A DNA stretch of 34,698 nt from Candidatus Coproplasma avistercoris (GCA_018711385.1 DVIK01000009.1:1-34698), one strand, 5' to 3'; shown: positions 1 to 9,263, counted from the first letter of the stretch. Numbers and translations are program-made. The notes: generated by a model not told the origin, from the letters alone.

Positions 1-100
1 TGCAGTTTCTGCACGCGGCGCGCCTTTCTGTTTTGTACATGTTTATTGTGTGCGCCGGCACGTGCCCGTAAAATTTTTCTCAAAAACTTCTCCCGGACGC

Positions 101-129
101 TTGACATTTACAAAACAAGATATTATCAT
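101..129 (+). promoter_or_regulatory. Promoter of the metal-efflux operon
   Basis: A perfect -35 box TTGACA (101-106) is followed after 17 bp by TATCAT (124-129), five of six matches to the -10 consensus. It lies 35 bp upstream of the repressor start and overlaps the operator palindrome, so repression by steric block is the natural reading. Confidence 0.85.
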
Positions 130-147
130 ATGATTAAACATTCATAT
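128..147. promoter_or_regulatory. ArsR/SmtB-type operator palindrome
   Basis: ATATGATTAAACATTCATAT is an imperfect inverted repeat (outer ATATGA / TCATAT perfect, 14 of 20 positions symmetric). It has the AT-rich imperfect dyad typical of ArsR/SmtB operators and overlaps the -10 box. The Shine-Dalgarno AGGAGG follows at 151-156. Binding by the adjacent repressor is inferred from position and form. Confidence 0.75.
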
Positions 148-164
148 ATAAGGAGGCAGGCGAC

Positions 165-518
165 ATGCAAAACACCTGCAATACGCCCGAACGGCACGAG
201 GGCGTCATGAAGGCGGCGCTGGCCGCCATGCCGTCGGAGGAGGGTATCGCCGTGATGGCTGCGCGCTTCAAGGCGATAAGCGAACCTTCGCGGCTGAAGA
301 TCCTGCTTGCGCTCTCGGCGGGGGAGCTGTGCGTGGAGCACATCTGCGCCGCGGTGGGCGGGCAGCAGAGCGCCGTTTCGCACCAGCTGAAGACGCTTAA
401 GGACAACAGGATAATCAAGAGCCGCCGCGACGGGAAGAATATCCTCTACTCCGTCGACGACGAGCATATCATGACCATGATCAGGGTGGCAAAGGAGCAT
501 CTGCACGGCGATGATTAA
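165..518 (+). CDS. ArsR/SmtB-family metal-sensing repressor
   Basis: A 117-residue winged-helix repressor. The segment from about residue 30 (ARFKAISEPSRLKILLAL) is the classic ArsR N-terminal helix pair, followed by ELCVEHICAAVGGQQSAVSHQLKTL, the helix-turn-helix with the SxxSHQLK recognition helix. The C-terminal helix carries Asp/Glu and three His (DDEHIMTMIRVAKEHLH), which fits an alpha-5 type Zn/Co/Cd site of the SmtB/CzrA kind; Cys in ELC and HIC could form an alpha-3-type site instead. The start has AGGAGG nine bases upstream. The stop overlaps the efflux ATPase start by 8 nt, so the two are translationally coupled. It presumably represses its own operon and releases DNA when Zn/Cd/Pb binds; the exact metal cannot be told from sequence. 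Confidence 0.93.
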   Translation: MQNTCNTPERHEGVMKAALAAMPSEEGIAVMAARFKAISEPSRLKILLALSAGELCVEHICAAVGGQQSAVSHQLKTLKDNRIIKSRRDGKNILYSVDDEHIMTMIRVAKEHLHGDD

Positions 519-3048
519 GGTATTCAGGCTTGAGGGGCTGGACTGCGCCGCATGCGCGTCCGAGCTGGAGCAGATAATTTCGAAGGTCGGAGGCGTAAAG
601 AACGCCTCTGTGGATTTCATCGCGCAGAAGGCGCGATTCGAGTGCGGCGACGAGCGTGCCGCCGAAGAGGTGCGCGCAAAGTGCAACGCGTTCGAGGACG
701 TGAAGGTGATCGGCGAGGAGAACGAAGGCTGCGGCAGAAGGGAGATACAGCTGGAAAATATCGACTGCGCGTCGTGCGCGGCGGAGCTGGAAGAGCTGGT
801 CTCCGGAGTAAGGGGCGTAAAGAACGCCTCTGTGGATTTTATCGCGCAGAAGGTATATTTCGACTGTGACAGCGAGGACACTGTCGAAGCGGTAAAGAGG
901 TGCTGCAACGGGTTCGAGGAGGTGCGCGTAGTCGAGCCTGCCGTCCCCGCCCCCGGCACGGAAAAGCTGAAGATTGAGGGACTAGACTGTGCCAACTGCG
1001 CGCGGGAGCTCGAAGAGATACTCAACGGTACCGAGGGCGTGACGGCGGCGGTGGATTTCATGAACATGACGGTCACGCTCAGCTGCGAAAGCCCCGCCGC
1101 GCGCGAGAGGGCGATATACGCCATAAATCATTTCGAGGACGTCAGGGTGGCGGAAGACCTGCCCGGAAAGCCCGCGGCAAAGGGGCTGCTGAGGCAGCAC
1201 CTGCGCGAGATCGTTCAGGTGATGGTTTCGGTGGCGTGTTTCATCCCTGCAATGATATTATACTTCGCGGGCGGAAACACGGGCAGAATCATTTCCTATC
1301 CGCTGTTTGCGGTATCCTACCTCTCGGTGGGGTGGGAGGTGCTCGCAAATACCGTCAAAAACATCTCCAAGGGCAGGATATTCGACGAAAATTTTCTGAT
1401 GATGGTGGCTTCGGTGGCCGCGGTCGTACTCGGCATAGTTTCCGGCGACGGCCTTTACGAGGGTGTGGCGGTCATGCTGCTGTATCAGATCGGCGAGCTG
1501 CTGCAGTCGGTCGCCGTGGGTTCCTCGCGCAATTCCATTACAAAGCTGATGGATCTCAGGAGCGATACCGCCACTTTGCTTAAGGGCGGCGAACAGGTGA
1601 CTGTAAGGCCGGAGGAGCTGGAGGCCGGGGACGTCATCCTAATAAAGGCGGGCGAAAAGGTGCCCGTCGACGGCGTGATAGTAAAGGGAGAGAGCGCGCT
1701 GGATATGCGCTCGCTCAACGGCGAATCGTTGCCCGTAGAAGTCGGGGAAGGGCAGGAGATACTCTCAGGCGCTATAAACGTCTCCGGGGCGTTAGAGGTA
1801 AAGGTGCTGCGCAGGTACTGCGATTCGGCGGTGGCAAAGATACTCGACCTCGTGGAAAATTCCACTGCAAAGAAGGCGAAGCCCGAAAAGTTCATAACAA
1901 AGTTCGCCCGATACTACACCCCTGCGGTGTGCGCCGCCGCGCTCGTCGTGGCCGCGCTGGTGCCCACGGTCATCTGCGCGGCGAACGGAGCGTTCGGCTG
2001 GCCGACATATTCGGAGTGGATCTCGAGGGCGCTTTCGTTCCTCGTAATAAGCTGCCCGTGCGCGCTGGTCATTTCGGTGCCGCTCTCCTACTTCGGCGGC
2101 ATAGGCCGCGCGGCAAGGTCGGGCATACTCGTAAAGGGTTCCACCTGCCTGGACGAACTCGCGCAGTGCAAGGTGGCGGCGTTCGATAAGACCGGCACGC
2201 TTACCGAAGGTTCATTCAAAATAATCTCATCCGATTCCGACATGGCAGTGCAGCTTGCCGCTGCGGCGGAAAAATATTCCTCCCATCCGATAGCCGCGGC
2301 GTTCGCGGATGCGGCTACGCCGTATGCGGCCGAAAGCGCCGAAGAGGTGGCCGGGCGCGGCATCAGGTGCCTGGCGGACGGAAAGGCGCTGCTGTGCGGC
2401 AACGCTAAGCTGCTCAGTGAAAACGGCATAGCTTTTCCCGAAAAGGACAGCATATATACAGTGATCTACGTCGCTTACGACGGCGGATACGTCGGCTGCA
2501 TAGAGATAGGCGACGGCGTTAAGGCGGACGCGAAGCGCGCCGTTGCGGAGCTGAAGCGGCAGGGTGTTGAGTACTGCACCATGCTCACCGGCGACAATTC
2601 CGCGCGCGCGGCGGCGGTAGCCGGAGAGGTCGGGCTGGACGGCTTCGAAGCGGGCCTGCTGCCCGACGGAAAGCTGGAATGCGCCGAACGGCTGAGACGG
2701 CGCGGCAAGCTGATCTATGTCGGCGACGGCATAAACGACGCGCCCGTCATGGCTGCGGCGGACTGCGCGGTGTCCATGGGCAAGGTCGGCTCCGACGCGG
2801 CCATAGAGGCAAGCGACATGGTGCTCGTCACCGACAATCTGGAACTGCTGCCCAAGGCCGTGCGGATAGCGAGGGGCACGCGCTCGATAGTCTTCCAGAA
2901 CATTGCGGGCTCGCTCGCGATAAAGCTGGCCGTCATGGTGCTCGGCGTTGCGGTGCAGGGCTTTCCGCTGATCGCCGCGGTGGCCGCGGACGTCGGCGTG
3001 ATGCTGATCGCCGTGCTCAACTCCATGCGCACGAAACTCATAAAATAA
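511..3048 (+). CDS. cadA: Zn/Cd/Pb-exporting P1B-type ATPase with three N-terminal HMA domains
   Basis: An 845-residue heavy-metal P-type ATPase that pumps soft divalent metals out of the cytoplasm. Three ferredoxin-like HMA domains carry CxxC pairs at Cys12/15, Cys86/89 and Cys160/163. The transport helix has SCPCALVISVP with CPC at about 515-517, the Zn/Cd/Pb (P1B-2) signature rather than the copper one. Further landmarks are the phosphorylation site DKTGT (Asp559), the HP motif (His592-Pro593) and GDGIND (739-744). CadA/ZntA proteins usually have one or two HMA domains, so three is high, and domains 1 and 2 share a nearly identical block, indicating recent duplication. It sits directly behind an ArsR-type repressor (8-nt overlap) and is closed by a terminator. 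The metal is predicted from the CPC helix and regulator; a copper pump is unlikely. Confidence 0.93.
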   Translation: MIKVFRLEGLDCAACASELEQIISKVGGVKNASVDFIAQKARFECGDERAAEEVRAKCNAFEDVKVIGEENEGCGRREIQLENIDCASCAAELEELVSGVRGVKNASVDFIAQKVYFDCDSEDTVEAVKRCCNGFEEVRVVEPAVPAPGTEKLKIEGLDCANCARELEEILNGTEGVTAAVDFMNMTVTLSCESPAARERAIYAINHFEDVRVAEDLPGKPAAKGLLRQHLREIVQVMVSVACFIPAMILYFAGGNTGRIISYPLFAVSYLSVGWEVLANTVKNISKGRIFDENFLMMVASVAAVVLGIVSGDGLYEGVAVMLLYQIGELLQSVAVGSSRNSITKLMDLRSDTATLLKGGEQVTVRPEELEAGDVILIKAGEKVPVDGVIVKGESALDMRSLNGESLPVEVGEGQEILSGAINVSGALEVKVLRRYCDSAVAKILDLVENSTAKKAKPEKFITKFARYYTPAVCAAALVVAALVPTVICAANGAFGWPTYSEWISRALSFLVISCPCALVISVPLSYFGGIGRAARSGILVKGSTCLDELAQCKVAAFDKTGTLTEGSFKIISSDSDMAVQLAAAAEKYSSHPIAAAFADAATPYAAESAEEVAGRGIRCLADGKALLCGNAKLLSENGIAFPEKDSIYTVIYVAYDGGYVGCIEIGDGVKADAKRAVAELKRQGVEYCTMLTGDNSARAAAVAGEVGLDGFEAGLLPDGKLECAERLRRRGKLIYVGDGINDAPVMAAADCAVSMGKVGSDAAIEASDMVLVTDNLELLPKAVRIARGTRSIVFQNIAGSLAIKLAVMVLGVAVQGFPLIAAVAADVGVMLIAVLNSMRTKLIK

Positions 3049-3063
3049 GACCGGCACACGGTG

Positions 3064-3097
3064 CGGGGCGGGCTTCGGCCCGTCCCTGTTTTTTTGC
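3064..3097 (+). terminator. Intrinsic terminator of the efflux operon
   Basis: A GC-rich stem GGGCGGGC / GCCCGTCC (one G-U pair) around a TTCG tetraloop, followed by CTG and seven T residues, starting 15 bp after the ATPase stop. Confidence 0.9.
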
Positions 3098-3188
3098 GCG
3101 GTCCTGCCGCGTTGCCGAAAAAAGCCGCCGGAGCCGCCTGCGTTTTACCGTAAAAAACAAAATATTTGATTTTTTTGCAGAAAAGCGA

Positions 3189-3218
3189 TTGCAAATATAC
3201 CCTTCGATGTAGTAAAAT
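3189..3218 (+). promoter_or_regulatory. Promoter of secA
   Basis: TTGCAA (3189-3194), 18-bp spacer, TAAAAT (3213-3218), about 80 bp before the secA start and downstream of the previous terminator. Confidence 0.6.
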
Positions 3219-3298
3219 ATTAAACGGATTATAACGCTCCGCTTGCGGGGCCTGCCAAAAAATATTCCGTTTTCTATCGGTTTGTTCAAGGAGTATAA

Positions 3299-6200
3299 AT
3301 GGGACTTATCAGCTACATTCTCGGTTCCGACAGCAGGGCTGCGGTTAAAAAGCTCAACAAACTCGCCGTTAAGGTCGAGGAGCTCGAACCAAAGTACCAG
3401 AGCATGTCGGACGAGCAGCTCAAAGATCAGACGCGCGTGCTCAAAGAGAGGCTTGCAAAGGGCGAGACGCTCGACGACATAATGTTCGACGCCTTTGCCG
3501 CCCTGCGCGAGGCAAGCTGGCGCGTGCTCAAAATGAAGCATTTCCACGTTCAGATAATGGGCGGCATCTGCCTGCATCAGGGCCGTATCGCAGAGATGCG
3601 CACGGGCGAAGGCAAGACGCTCGTCTCTACCCTTCCCGCCTACCTCAACGCGCTCACCGGCAAGGGCGTGCACATTGTCACCGTAAACGATTATCTTGCA
3701 AGGCGCGACGCCGAGTGGATGGGAAAGGTGCATAAATTCATGGGACTCACCGTGGGCGTCGTCGTGCCCGGCATGGACGACAGGCAGAAGAAGGAGGCCT
3801 ATGCGTGCGACATAGTTTACGGCACCAACAACGAGCTTGGCTTCGACTACCTGCGCGACAACCTCAAAGTTTCGCTCGCCTCCATGGTGCAGCGCGAACT
3901 CAACTTTTGCATAATCGACGAAGTGGACTCCATTCTCATCGACGAGGCGCGCACCCCGCTCATCATCTCGGGCAGGGGCGGCGAAAGTTCGAGGCTGTAC
4001 GAGGACGTCGACAGGTTCGTGCGCACGCTGACGGGCGGATTCGACGATGACAAGAAGGACGCCGAAAAGAAAGCGCCCTCCCGCCGCAAAAAGGAGCTCA
4101 CCGCAGAGGAGCAGGAGGCAAACGCACGCCTTGCGGCCATCCTCGAAGAGATGGAGAACTGGGACTACATCATAGACCGCAAGGAAAAGTCGGTGACCAT
4201 AACCGAAAAGGGCGCCGAAAAGGCCGAGCGTTTCTTCGGCATAGCCAACCTTGCCGATATAGAGAACGCCGACCTCAACCACCACATACAGCAGGCGCTC
4301 AAAGCGCACGAACTGTTCAAGCGCGACGAGGACTACATCGTCTCCAACGACGGCGAGATACTCATAGTGGACGAATTCACGGGCCGACTGATGAACGGCA
4401 GGCGTTATTCCGACGGCCTGCACCAGGCCATAGAGGCCAAGGAACACGTAAAGGTGCGCAACGAAAACAAGACGCACGCAACGGTAACGTTCCAGAACTA
4501 CTTCCGCCTGTATAACAAGCTCTCCGGCATGACGGGTACCGCCAAGACGGAGGAGGCGGAGTTCCGCACCATCTATTCGCTCGACGTGGTGGAAATACCC
4601 ACCAACAAGCCCGTGCAGCGCAAGGACTACGCCGACATGATCTATTCCACCGAGGACGGCAAAAAGCGCGCCATCGTGAACGAGATAGTCGAGCGCCACG
4701 CCAAGGGCCAGCCCATACTTATCGGTACGGTGACGGTGGATAAGTCGGAGGAACTTTCCAGGCTGCTGCACCGCAACGGCGTAAAGCACAATATCTTAAA
4801 CGCCAAGAACCACGAGCGCGAGGCCGAGATAGTCGCCCAGGCGGGCCGTTACGGCGCGGTGACCATCGCCACCAACATGGCGGGCCGCGGCACCGATATC
4901 CTTTTGGGCGGCAACCCCGAATATCTTGCCAAAAAGCGCATGAGGGAGGAGGGTTTCGACCACGACATGATAGAGGTCGCCATCTCCTATGCCGACAGGG
5001 AGTTCAACGAGGAGGAGATAAAGGCGCGCGAGCGCTATGCCGAACTGTATGCCAAGTTCAAGGCGGAGACGGACGCCGAAAAGGTGAAGGTCATCGAGGC
5101 GGGCGGCCTGTGCATCATAGGCACCGAGCGCCACGAAAGCCGCCGCATAGACAACCAGCTGCGCGGCCGTTCGGGCCGTCAGGGCGACCCCGGCGTTTCC
5201 ATATTCTATATCTCGCTGGAGGACGACCTTGCAAAGCGCTTCGGCGGCGAGAGGATAAAGTCCATCTACAACGCATTCAAGCTGGACGAGGACCAGTGCC
5301 TGCAGTCCAAGATGCTCTCCCGCGCGATAGAGAACGCGCAGAAGGCCATCGAGGGCCGTAACTTCGCCATCCGCAAGCGCACGCTGCAGTATGACGAGGT
5401 GATGAACGAACAGCGAAAGACGATCTACGGCGAGCGCCTCAAAGTGCTCAAGGGCGAGGACGTGCACGAGCAGATGCTCAAATATATCCCCGACTATATA
5501 GAAAAGGTAGTGGGCGAAACGGTGAACACCGAGGCCATGCCCGAAAAGTGGGACGAGGACGCGCTCAACGAGGCGCTTAAAACGAGGATATATCCCGATG
5601 AATGCACCTTCACCATAACGCGCGACATGCTCGAGCGCTGGGATTACCAGAAGGCGATAAATAAGATCTCCAAGGAGGTCATCGCCGCCTACGAACAGAA
5701 GATAGTCAACATCAAAAACGAAACTCACGGCCAGGTGGACTACCACCAGATAGAGCGCAACGAACTGCTCCGCTCGGTCGACAGGAACTGGATAGACCAT
5801 ATCGACGCAATGGATCAGCTCCGCAAGGGCATCGGCCTGCGCGGCTATGCCCAGCAGGATCCCGTAATAGCCTACAAGCAGGAAGGCTACGAGATGTTCA
5901 CCGACATGATAGACCGCGTGCAGACGACCACCATCTCCCGTCTGCTCAAGGGCAGGATAGTGCGCGTCCGTCCCGGCCAGCAGCCCGGCAGGCCCGCACC
6001 CGCCGCCCGCCCCGCGGCGCCCGCGCAGGCTCCCGCCGGGGAGAAGTCGGAAGCTCCCGAAAAGGCCGAAGGCGACACGGCGCCCGCAGCTCAGTCCGTT
6101 CCCGCGGCCCGTTCGGCACCCGCCGGCCCCGTGAACATGCAGGCTGCATCCGCAGGCGGGCTTGCGATGCGTCCGCAGGAATTCACTCCCAATCCCGTCG

Positions 6201-6316
6201 GGCCGCAGGCTCCGCTCGTAAGGGGCAAAAAGAAGGAGCCCGGCCGCAACGATCCCTGTCCCTGCGGCAGCGGAAAGAAGTATAAGGACTGCTGCTACTG
6301 GAAGGATCACAGATAA
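3299..6316 (+). CDS. secA: Preprotein translocase ATPase SecA
   Basis: The 1005-residue motor that drives unfolded preproteins through SecYEG at the cytoplasmic membrane. Visible are Walker A MRTGEGKTL (about 100-108), the DEVDSILIDEARTPL Walker B segment in NBD1, the preprotein-crosslinking domain, MTGTAKTE, the NBD2 motif MAGRGTDILLGGNP and RRIDNQLRGRSGRQGDPG. The last 20 residues are a complete SEC-C zinc motif (CPCGSGKKYKDCC), which binds SecB or ribosomes in other species. It is longer than the roughly 840 residues of Bacillus SecA because of a charged Lys/Glu insertion near residues 250-285 and a Pro/Ala-rich linker of about 90 residues before the zinc motif. The start ATG has AAGGAG eight bases upstream. 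prfB follows, the usual Bacillota gene pair. Confidence 0.98.
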   Translation: MGLISYILGSDSRAAVKKLNKLAVKVEELEPKYQSMSDEQLKDQTRVLKERLAKGETLDDIMFDAFAALREASWRVLKMKHFHVQIMGGICLHQGRIAEMRTGEGKTLVSTLPAYLNALTGKGVHIVTVNDYLARRDAEWMGKVHKFMGLTVGVVVPGMDDRQKKEAYACDIVYGTNNELGFDYLRDNLKVSLASMVQRELNFCIIDEVDSILIDEARTPLIISGRGGESSRLYEDVDRFVRTLTGGFDDDKKDAEKKAPSRRKKELTAEEQEANARLAAILEEMENWDYIIDRKEKSVTITEKGAEKAERFFGIANLADIENADLNHHIQQALKAHELFKRDEDYIVSNDGEILIVDEFTGRLMNGRRYSDGLHQAIEAKEHVKVRNENKTHATVTFQNYFRLYNKLSGMTGTAKTEEAEFRTIYSLDVVEIPTNKPVQRKDYADMIYSTEDGKKRAIVNEIVERHAKGQPILIGTVTVDKSEELSRLLHRNGVKHNILNAKNHEREAEIVAQAGRYGAVTIATNMAGRGTDILLGGNPEYLAKKRMREEGFDHDMIEVAISYADREFNEEEIKARERYAELYAKFKAETDAEKVKVIEAGGLCIIGTERHESRRIDNQLRGRSGRQGDPGVSIFYISLEDDLAKRFGGERIKSIYNAFKLDEDQCLQSKMLSRAIENAQKAIEGRNFAIRKRTLQYDEVMNEQRKTIYGERLKVLKGEDVHEQMLKYIPDYIEKVVGETVNTEAMPEKWDEDALNEALKTRIYPDECTFTITRDMLERWDYQKAINKISKEVIAAYEQKIVNIKNETHGQVDYHQIERNELLRSVDRNWIDHIDAMDQLRKGIGLRGYAQQDPVIAYKQEGYEMFTDMIDRVQTTTISRLLKGRIVRVRPGQQPGRPAPAARPAAPAQAPAGEKSEAPEKAEGDTAPAAQSVPAARSAPAGPVNMQAASAGGLAMRPQEFTPNPVGPQAPLVRGKKKEPGRNDPCPCGSGKKYKDCCYWKDHR

Positions 6317-6331
6317 TCAGGCCCAATAGTT

Positions 6332-6347
6332 GCGGCATATATGCCGC
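6332..6347. repeat. 16-bp perfect palindrome between secA and prfB
   Basis: GCGGCATATATGCCGC is exactly self-complementary and lies 16 bp after the secA stop. There is no U-tract, so it is not a standard terminator. Related CATATG-centred motifs recur in other intergenic gaps of this window (see findings). Confidence 0.6.
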
Positions 6348-6394
6348 CTTATCGCGGTAAGCGCCGCTTGCTGCGGTACCTTAAAGGAAAATTT

Positions 6395-7495
6395 ATGTTC
6401 AAAGCAGACGATTACAGATTAAGGCTCAAGTCGCTTTCGGAGACGCTCGCGGAGGCAAAATATGCCCTCGACATAGACAACATCGGCGATAAGCTGAAGG
6501 AGCTGCGCGCCGAACAGGAGAAGCCCGAGGTGTGGAACGACCTTGAAAAGTCCAAACACATCGGCAGGGAGATCTCGGTCATCGAAGGCAAGATAGCCGC
6601 ATACAACAAGGGCGAGAGTGCGCTCAAAGACGCGCAGGCATTTGTAGACCTCATCGAGGAGGCCGACGACGAGAGCCTCGTGCCCGAGCTGGAGAAGATG
6701 ATAAATTCGGCGGAGTCCGACATAGAGGAGATGCGCATTAAGGCGCTGCTCAAAGGCAAGTATGACGCCAACAATGCGATTTTGAGCCTGCATGCGGGCG
6801 CGGGCGGCACAGAGGCGTGCGACTGGACGCAGATGCTCTACCGCATGTACCAGCGCTACTGCGAAAAAGAGGGCTTCAAAGTGACCGAACTCGACCGTGA
6901 GGACGGCGACGAGGCCGGCATCAAGAGCGTGAGCTTCAAGGTGGAGGGCGAAAACGCCTACGGCTTCCTCAAAGCCGAAAAGGGCGTGCACAGGCTGGTG
7001 CGCATCTCGCCCTTCGACAGCAACAAGCGCCGCCACACCTCGTTTGCCTCGCTCGAGGTTATGCCCGAGGTCGACGACGAGGGCGAAGTTGAGATCCGCG
7101 ACGAGGACATAAGGATAGACGTCTACCGCTCCTCGGGCGCGGGCGGGCAGAAAGTAAACAAGACCGAGACCGCCATAAGGATAACGCACTTCCCCACGGG
7201 CATAGTCGTGACCTGCCAGAACGAGCGCAGCCAGCTGCAGAACAAGGCGATGGCGTTCCAGTACCTGCGCGCAAAGCTGGTGGAAAGGCAGATCGCCGAG
7301 CGCGAGGCTGCCGACGCAGAGCTCAAGGGCGAGATAAAGAAGATAGAGTGGGGCAGTCAGATACGCTCTTATGTGTTCTGCCCGTACACCCTGGTAAAGG
7401 ATCACCGCACGGGATATGAAATGACCGACATCCAGGCTGTGATGGACGGCGACATTCAGGGATTTATCATCGACTACCTCAAAAAGACGGGCTGA
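6395..7495 (+). CDS. prfB: Peptide chain release factor 2
   Basis: RF2 recognises UGA and UAA stop codons and triggers peptide release on the ribosome. The 366-residue protein has the domain 1 helices, the stop-codon recognition tripeptide SPF within [15 protein letters not shown], and the catalytic GGQ in [13 protein letters not shown]. The start at 6395 is chosen because AAAGGAAA lies five bases upstream and the MFKADDYRL beginning matches RF2 N-termini; the reading frame extends to 6341 but without a ribosome site. Most bacterial prfB genes need a +1 frameshift at an in-frame UGA around codon 25. Here the equivalent place (6461-6472, encoding YALD) reads CTC GAC with no stop, so autoregulatory frameshifting is absent. 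Downstream of secA, probably cotranscribed. Confidence 0.97.
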   Translation: MFKADDYRLRLKSLSETLAEAKYALDIDNIGDKLKELRAEQEKPEVWNDLEKSKHIGREISVIEGKIAAYNKGESALKDAQAFVDLIEEADDESLVPELEKMINSAESDIEEMRIKALLKGKYDANNAILSLHAGAGGTEACDWTQMLYRMYQRYCEKEGFKVTELDREDGDEAGIKSVSFKVEGENAYGFLKAEKGVHRLVRISPFDSNKRRHTSFASLEVMPEVDDEGEVEIRDEDIRIDVYRSSGAGGQKVNKTETAIRITHFPTGIVVTCQNERSQLQNKAMAFQYLRAKLVERQIAEREAADAELKGEIKKIEWGSQIRSYVFCPYTLVKDHRTGYEMTDIQAVMDGDIQGFIIDYLKKTG

Positions 7496-7576
7496 TATGC
7501 CCTGTTCATTGCAATTTCTGCTTAAAAATCAAAGCGCCGCAGGCGCGGTAATAGTTCCATTAAAGGAGGGAAAAAC

Positions 7577-8062
7577 ATGGCTGCAACTTTAAGCGTTGCC
7601 GAAAGGTGTATGGCACTTTCGCGCAAGGTGCTCACACTGGGCATAGGCATCAACAGCAGGAGGAGCGCGCAGGAGATCTTCAGGCAGCTGAGCGAATGCG
7701 CCAACGAGTTCGGTTCGGACATGATAGCGCTGAACTATCTGCCCAACCGCTCTATGCGCGCACAGCAGGCCGTGGAATGCGTAAAGTGCGGGCAGAAGGT
7801 GATATATCTGCTCAATCTTGCGTTGCGCGAGGGAATGTTCGACGGCAAGGCGGTAAGCGAGGCGCTCCAGATGGCGATCGTGCTCGAAAACGAGGCCAAC
7901 GCGCTCGTAAAGGCGTATGTGCCCGGTCCCGCGCCGGAGCCTGCAAAGCCCGAGCCTGAACCCGCACCCGAACCCGAGCCCGAGGCGGTGGCGGAGCCCG
8001 AACCCGAGCCCGATCCTGACCCCGACGGCTTCGACGCGCCCTTCGAAGGCGACCTCAACTGA
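7577..8062 (+). CDS. Hypothetical helical protein with Pro/Glu repeat tail
   Basis: A 161-residue protein I do not recognise. Residues 1-115 look entirely helical, with a CVKCGQ segment near residue 70. This part is vaguely like small four-helix-bundle proteins, but I cannot assign a family. The tail from about residue 118 is a Pro-Glu run (PEPEP units passing into DPDPD) ending in FEGDLN, probably an extended acidic linker or spacer. There is no signal peptide or membrane helix, so it is likely cytoplasmic. The start has a strong GGAGG eight bases upstream. It stands alone between prfB and tsaD and is followed by a hairpin. A small structural or binding role is possible, but nothing in the sequence shows it. 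Confidence 0.75.
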   Translation: MAATLSVAERCMALSRKVLTLGIGINSRRSAQEIFRQLSECANEFGSDMIALNYLPNRSMRAQQAVECVKCGQKVIYLLNLALREGMFDGKAVSEALQMAIVLENEANALVKAYVPGPAPEPAKPEPEPAPEPEPEAVAEPEPEPDPDPDGFDAPFEGDLN

Positions 8063-8137
8063 GGGGGTGCTGCAACTTTTGGCTGCAGGGCAGTGACCTG
8101 CGGCGGGATAAGTGCGGCAAAATACATAAAAAAATAT

Positions 8138-8165
8138 GTGCGGCGCCATGCGCCGCACTTGCATT
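8138..8165 (+). terminator. Hairpin, probable terminator
   Basis: A perfect 9-bp stem GTGCGGCGC / GCGCCGCAC with loop CAT, followed by the weak tail TTGCATTT. The stretch before it is AAAAAAAT, so it could also act on the other strand. It lies only 20 bp before tsaD. Confidence 0.5.
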
Positions 8166-8178
8166 TCTGCGAACGGAT

Positions 8179-9213
8179 ATGTACGATATAAGCAAGTTTG
8201 AAATCAAAAATGAGCCGATAATACTCGGCATCGAATCGAGCTGCGACGAAACGGCGTGCGCGGTGCTGCGCGGCAGGAAGATACTCTCCGACAGGATAAT
8301 CTCCTCCGCAAGCGAACAGGCCAGGTACGGCGGAGTGGTGCCGGAGATCGCCTCGCGCATGCACACGGAGGCGGTGGACGAAGTGTGCCGTCTGGCCCTT
8401 GCCGATGCGGGGCTGTCCCCGCGCGACGTAGACTGCGTGGCGGCTACTTACGGGGCGGGCCTTTTGGGCGCGCTGCTCGTGGGGCTGTCGTTTGCCAAGG
8501 CGTTCGCGTTCGCCCTGAACGTTCCATTCATAGCCGTGAATCACATCCGCGGGCACATATCCGCCGCCTATCTGGATAAGCCCGACTTAAAGCCGCCGTT
8601 TATAACGCTGCTTGCGAGCGGCGGGCATACCGCCATACTGCGCACCAAGACGTTCACCGAGTTCGACGTGCTCGCAGCTACCTCCGACGACGCCGCGGGC
8701 GAGGCGTTCGACAAGTGCGCGCGCGTGCTCGGACTGCCGTACCCGGGCGGGCCCTCTGTGCAGCGGCTGGCGGCGCAGGGCAGTCCCGTCATAAAGCTGC
8801 CCTCCGCGCTCGTGAAAAATTCCGAGCGGCTGCGCTTTTCTTACAGCGGATTAAAGACGGCCGTGCTCAACACCGTGCACAACGCGCGCCAGCGCGGCGA
8901 GCAGCTTAACTTTGCAGATCTGGCAGCCTCATTCCAGTGCGCCGCCATAGACCCGCTCGTAAAAAAGACGGTGGAGCTGGCAAAAAAATGCGGCATAGGC
9001 ACCGTTACGGCGGGCGGAGGGGTCGTAGCAAACGACTACCTGCGCGAAACACTCTCGGCCGCCTGCCGCCGCGAGGGCCTCACGCTCGTGCTGCCCGAAA
9101 AGCGCTACTGCACCGACAACGCCGCCATGATAGCTTCCGAGGGGCTCAACAGATATATGGCGGGCGATTTCAGCGCGCTGGATGTAAACGCCGCCGCGGC
9201 GATTCCATTGTAA
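8179..9213 (+). CDS. tsaD: tRNA N6-threonylcarbamoyladenosine synthase subunit TsaD
   Basis: The 344-residue Kae1/Gcp-family ASKHA protein transfers the threonylcarbamoyl group to A37 of ANN-decoding tRNAs, together with TsaB and TsaE. The N-terminal strand ILGIESSCDETACAV is the family hallmark. Metal ligands are His122 and His126 in NHIRGH, and the nucleotide-binding GGxxA signature is seen as LASGGHTA and TAGGGVVANDYLR. Length matches the family (about 335-345). The only plausible start is the ATG at 8179; no good Shine-Dalgarno is visible before it. tsaB and tsaE are not in the window. It is followed by the ileS T-box promoter, so it is a separate transcription unit. Confidence 0.96.
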   Translation: MYDISKFEIKNEPIILGIESSCDETACAVLRGRKILSDRIISSASEQARYGGVVPEIASRMHTEAVDEVCRLALADAGLSPRDVDCVAATYGAGLLGALLVGLSFAKAFAFALNVPFIAVNHIRGHISAAYLDKPDLKPPFITLLASGGHTAILRTKTFTEFDVLAATSDDAAGEAFDKCARVLGLPYPGGPSVQRLAAQGSPVIKLPSALVKNSERLRFSYSGLKTAVLNTVHNARQRGEQLNFADLAASFQCAAIDPLVKKTVELAKKCGIGTVTAGGGVVANDYLRETLSAACRREGLTLVLPEKRYCTDNAAMIASEGLNRYMAGDFSALDVNAAAAIPL

Positions 9214-9263
9214 GCGTTCACAAAATCCGCCGTTCAGCGTGCCGCCAAACGGCAGAAAAACGC

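Noticed and set aside
1-100. Possible minus-strand gene start at 41 (reading off the left edge)
   Set aside because: Only 13 codons are visible and there is no ribosome site; nothing can be supported.
3038-4789. 583-codon open frame on the minus strand over secA
   Set aside because: It lies wholly opposite secA, has no ribosome site, low-complexity His/Val/Leu composition and no domain; it is a shadow of high GC coding DNA. The same holds for the minus frame at 4796-6310.
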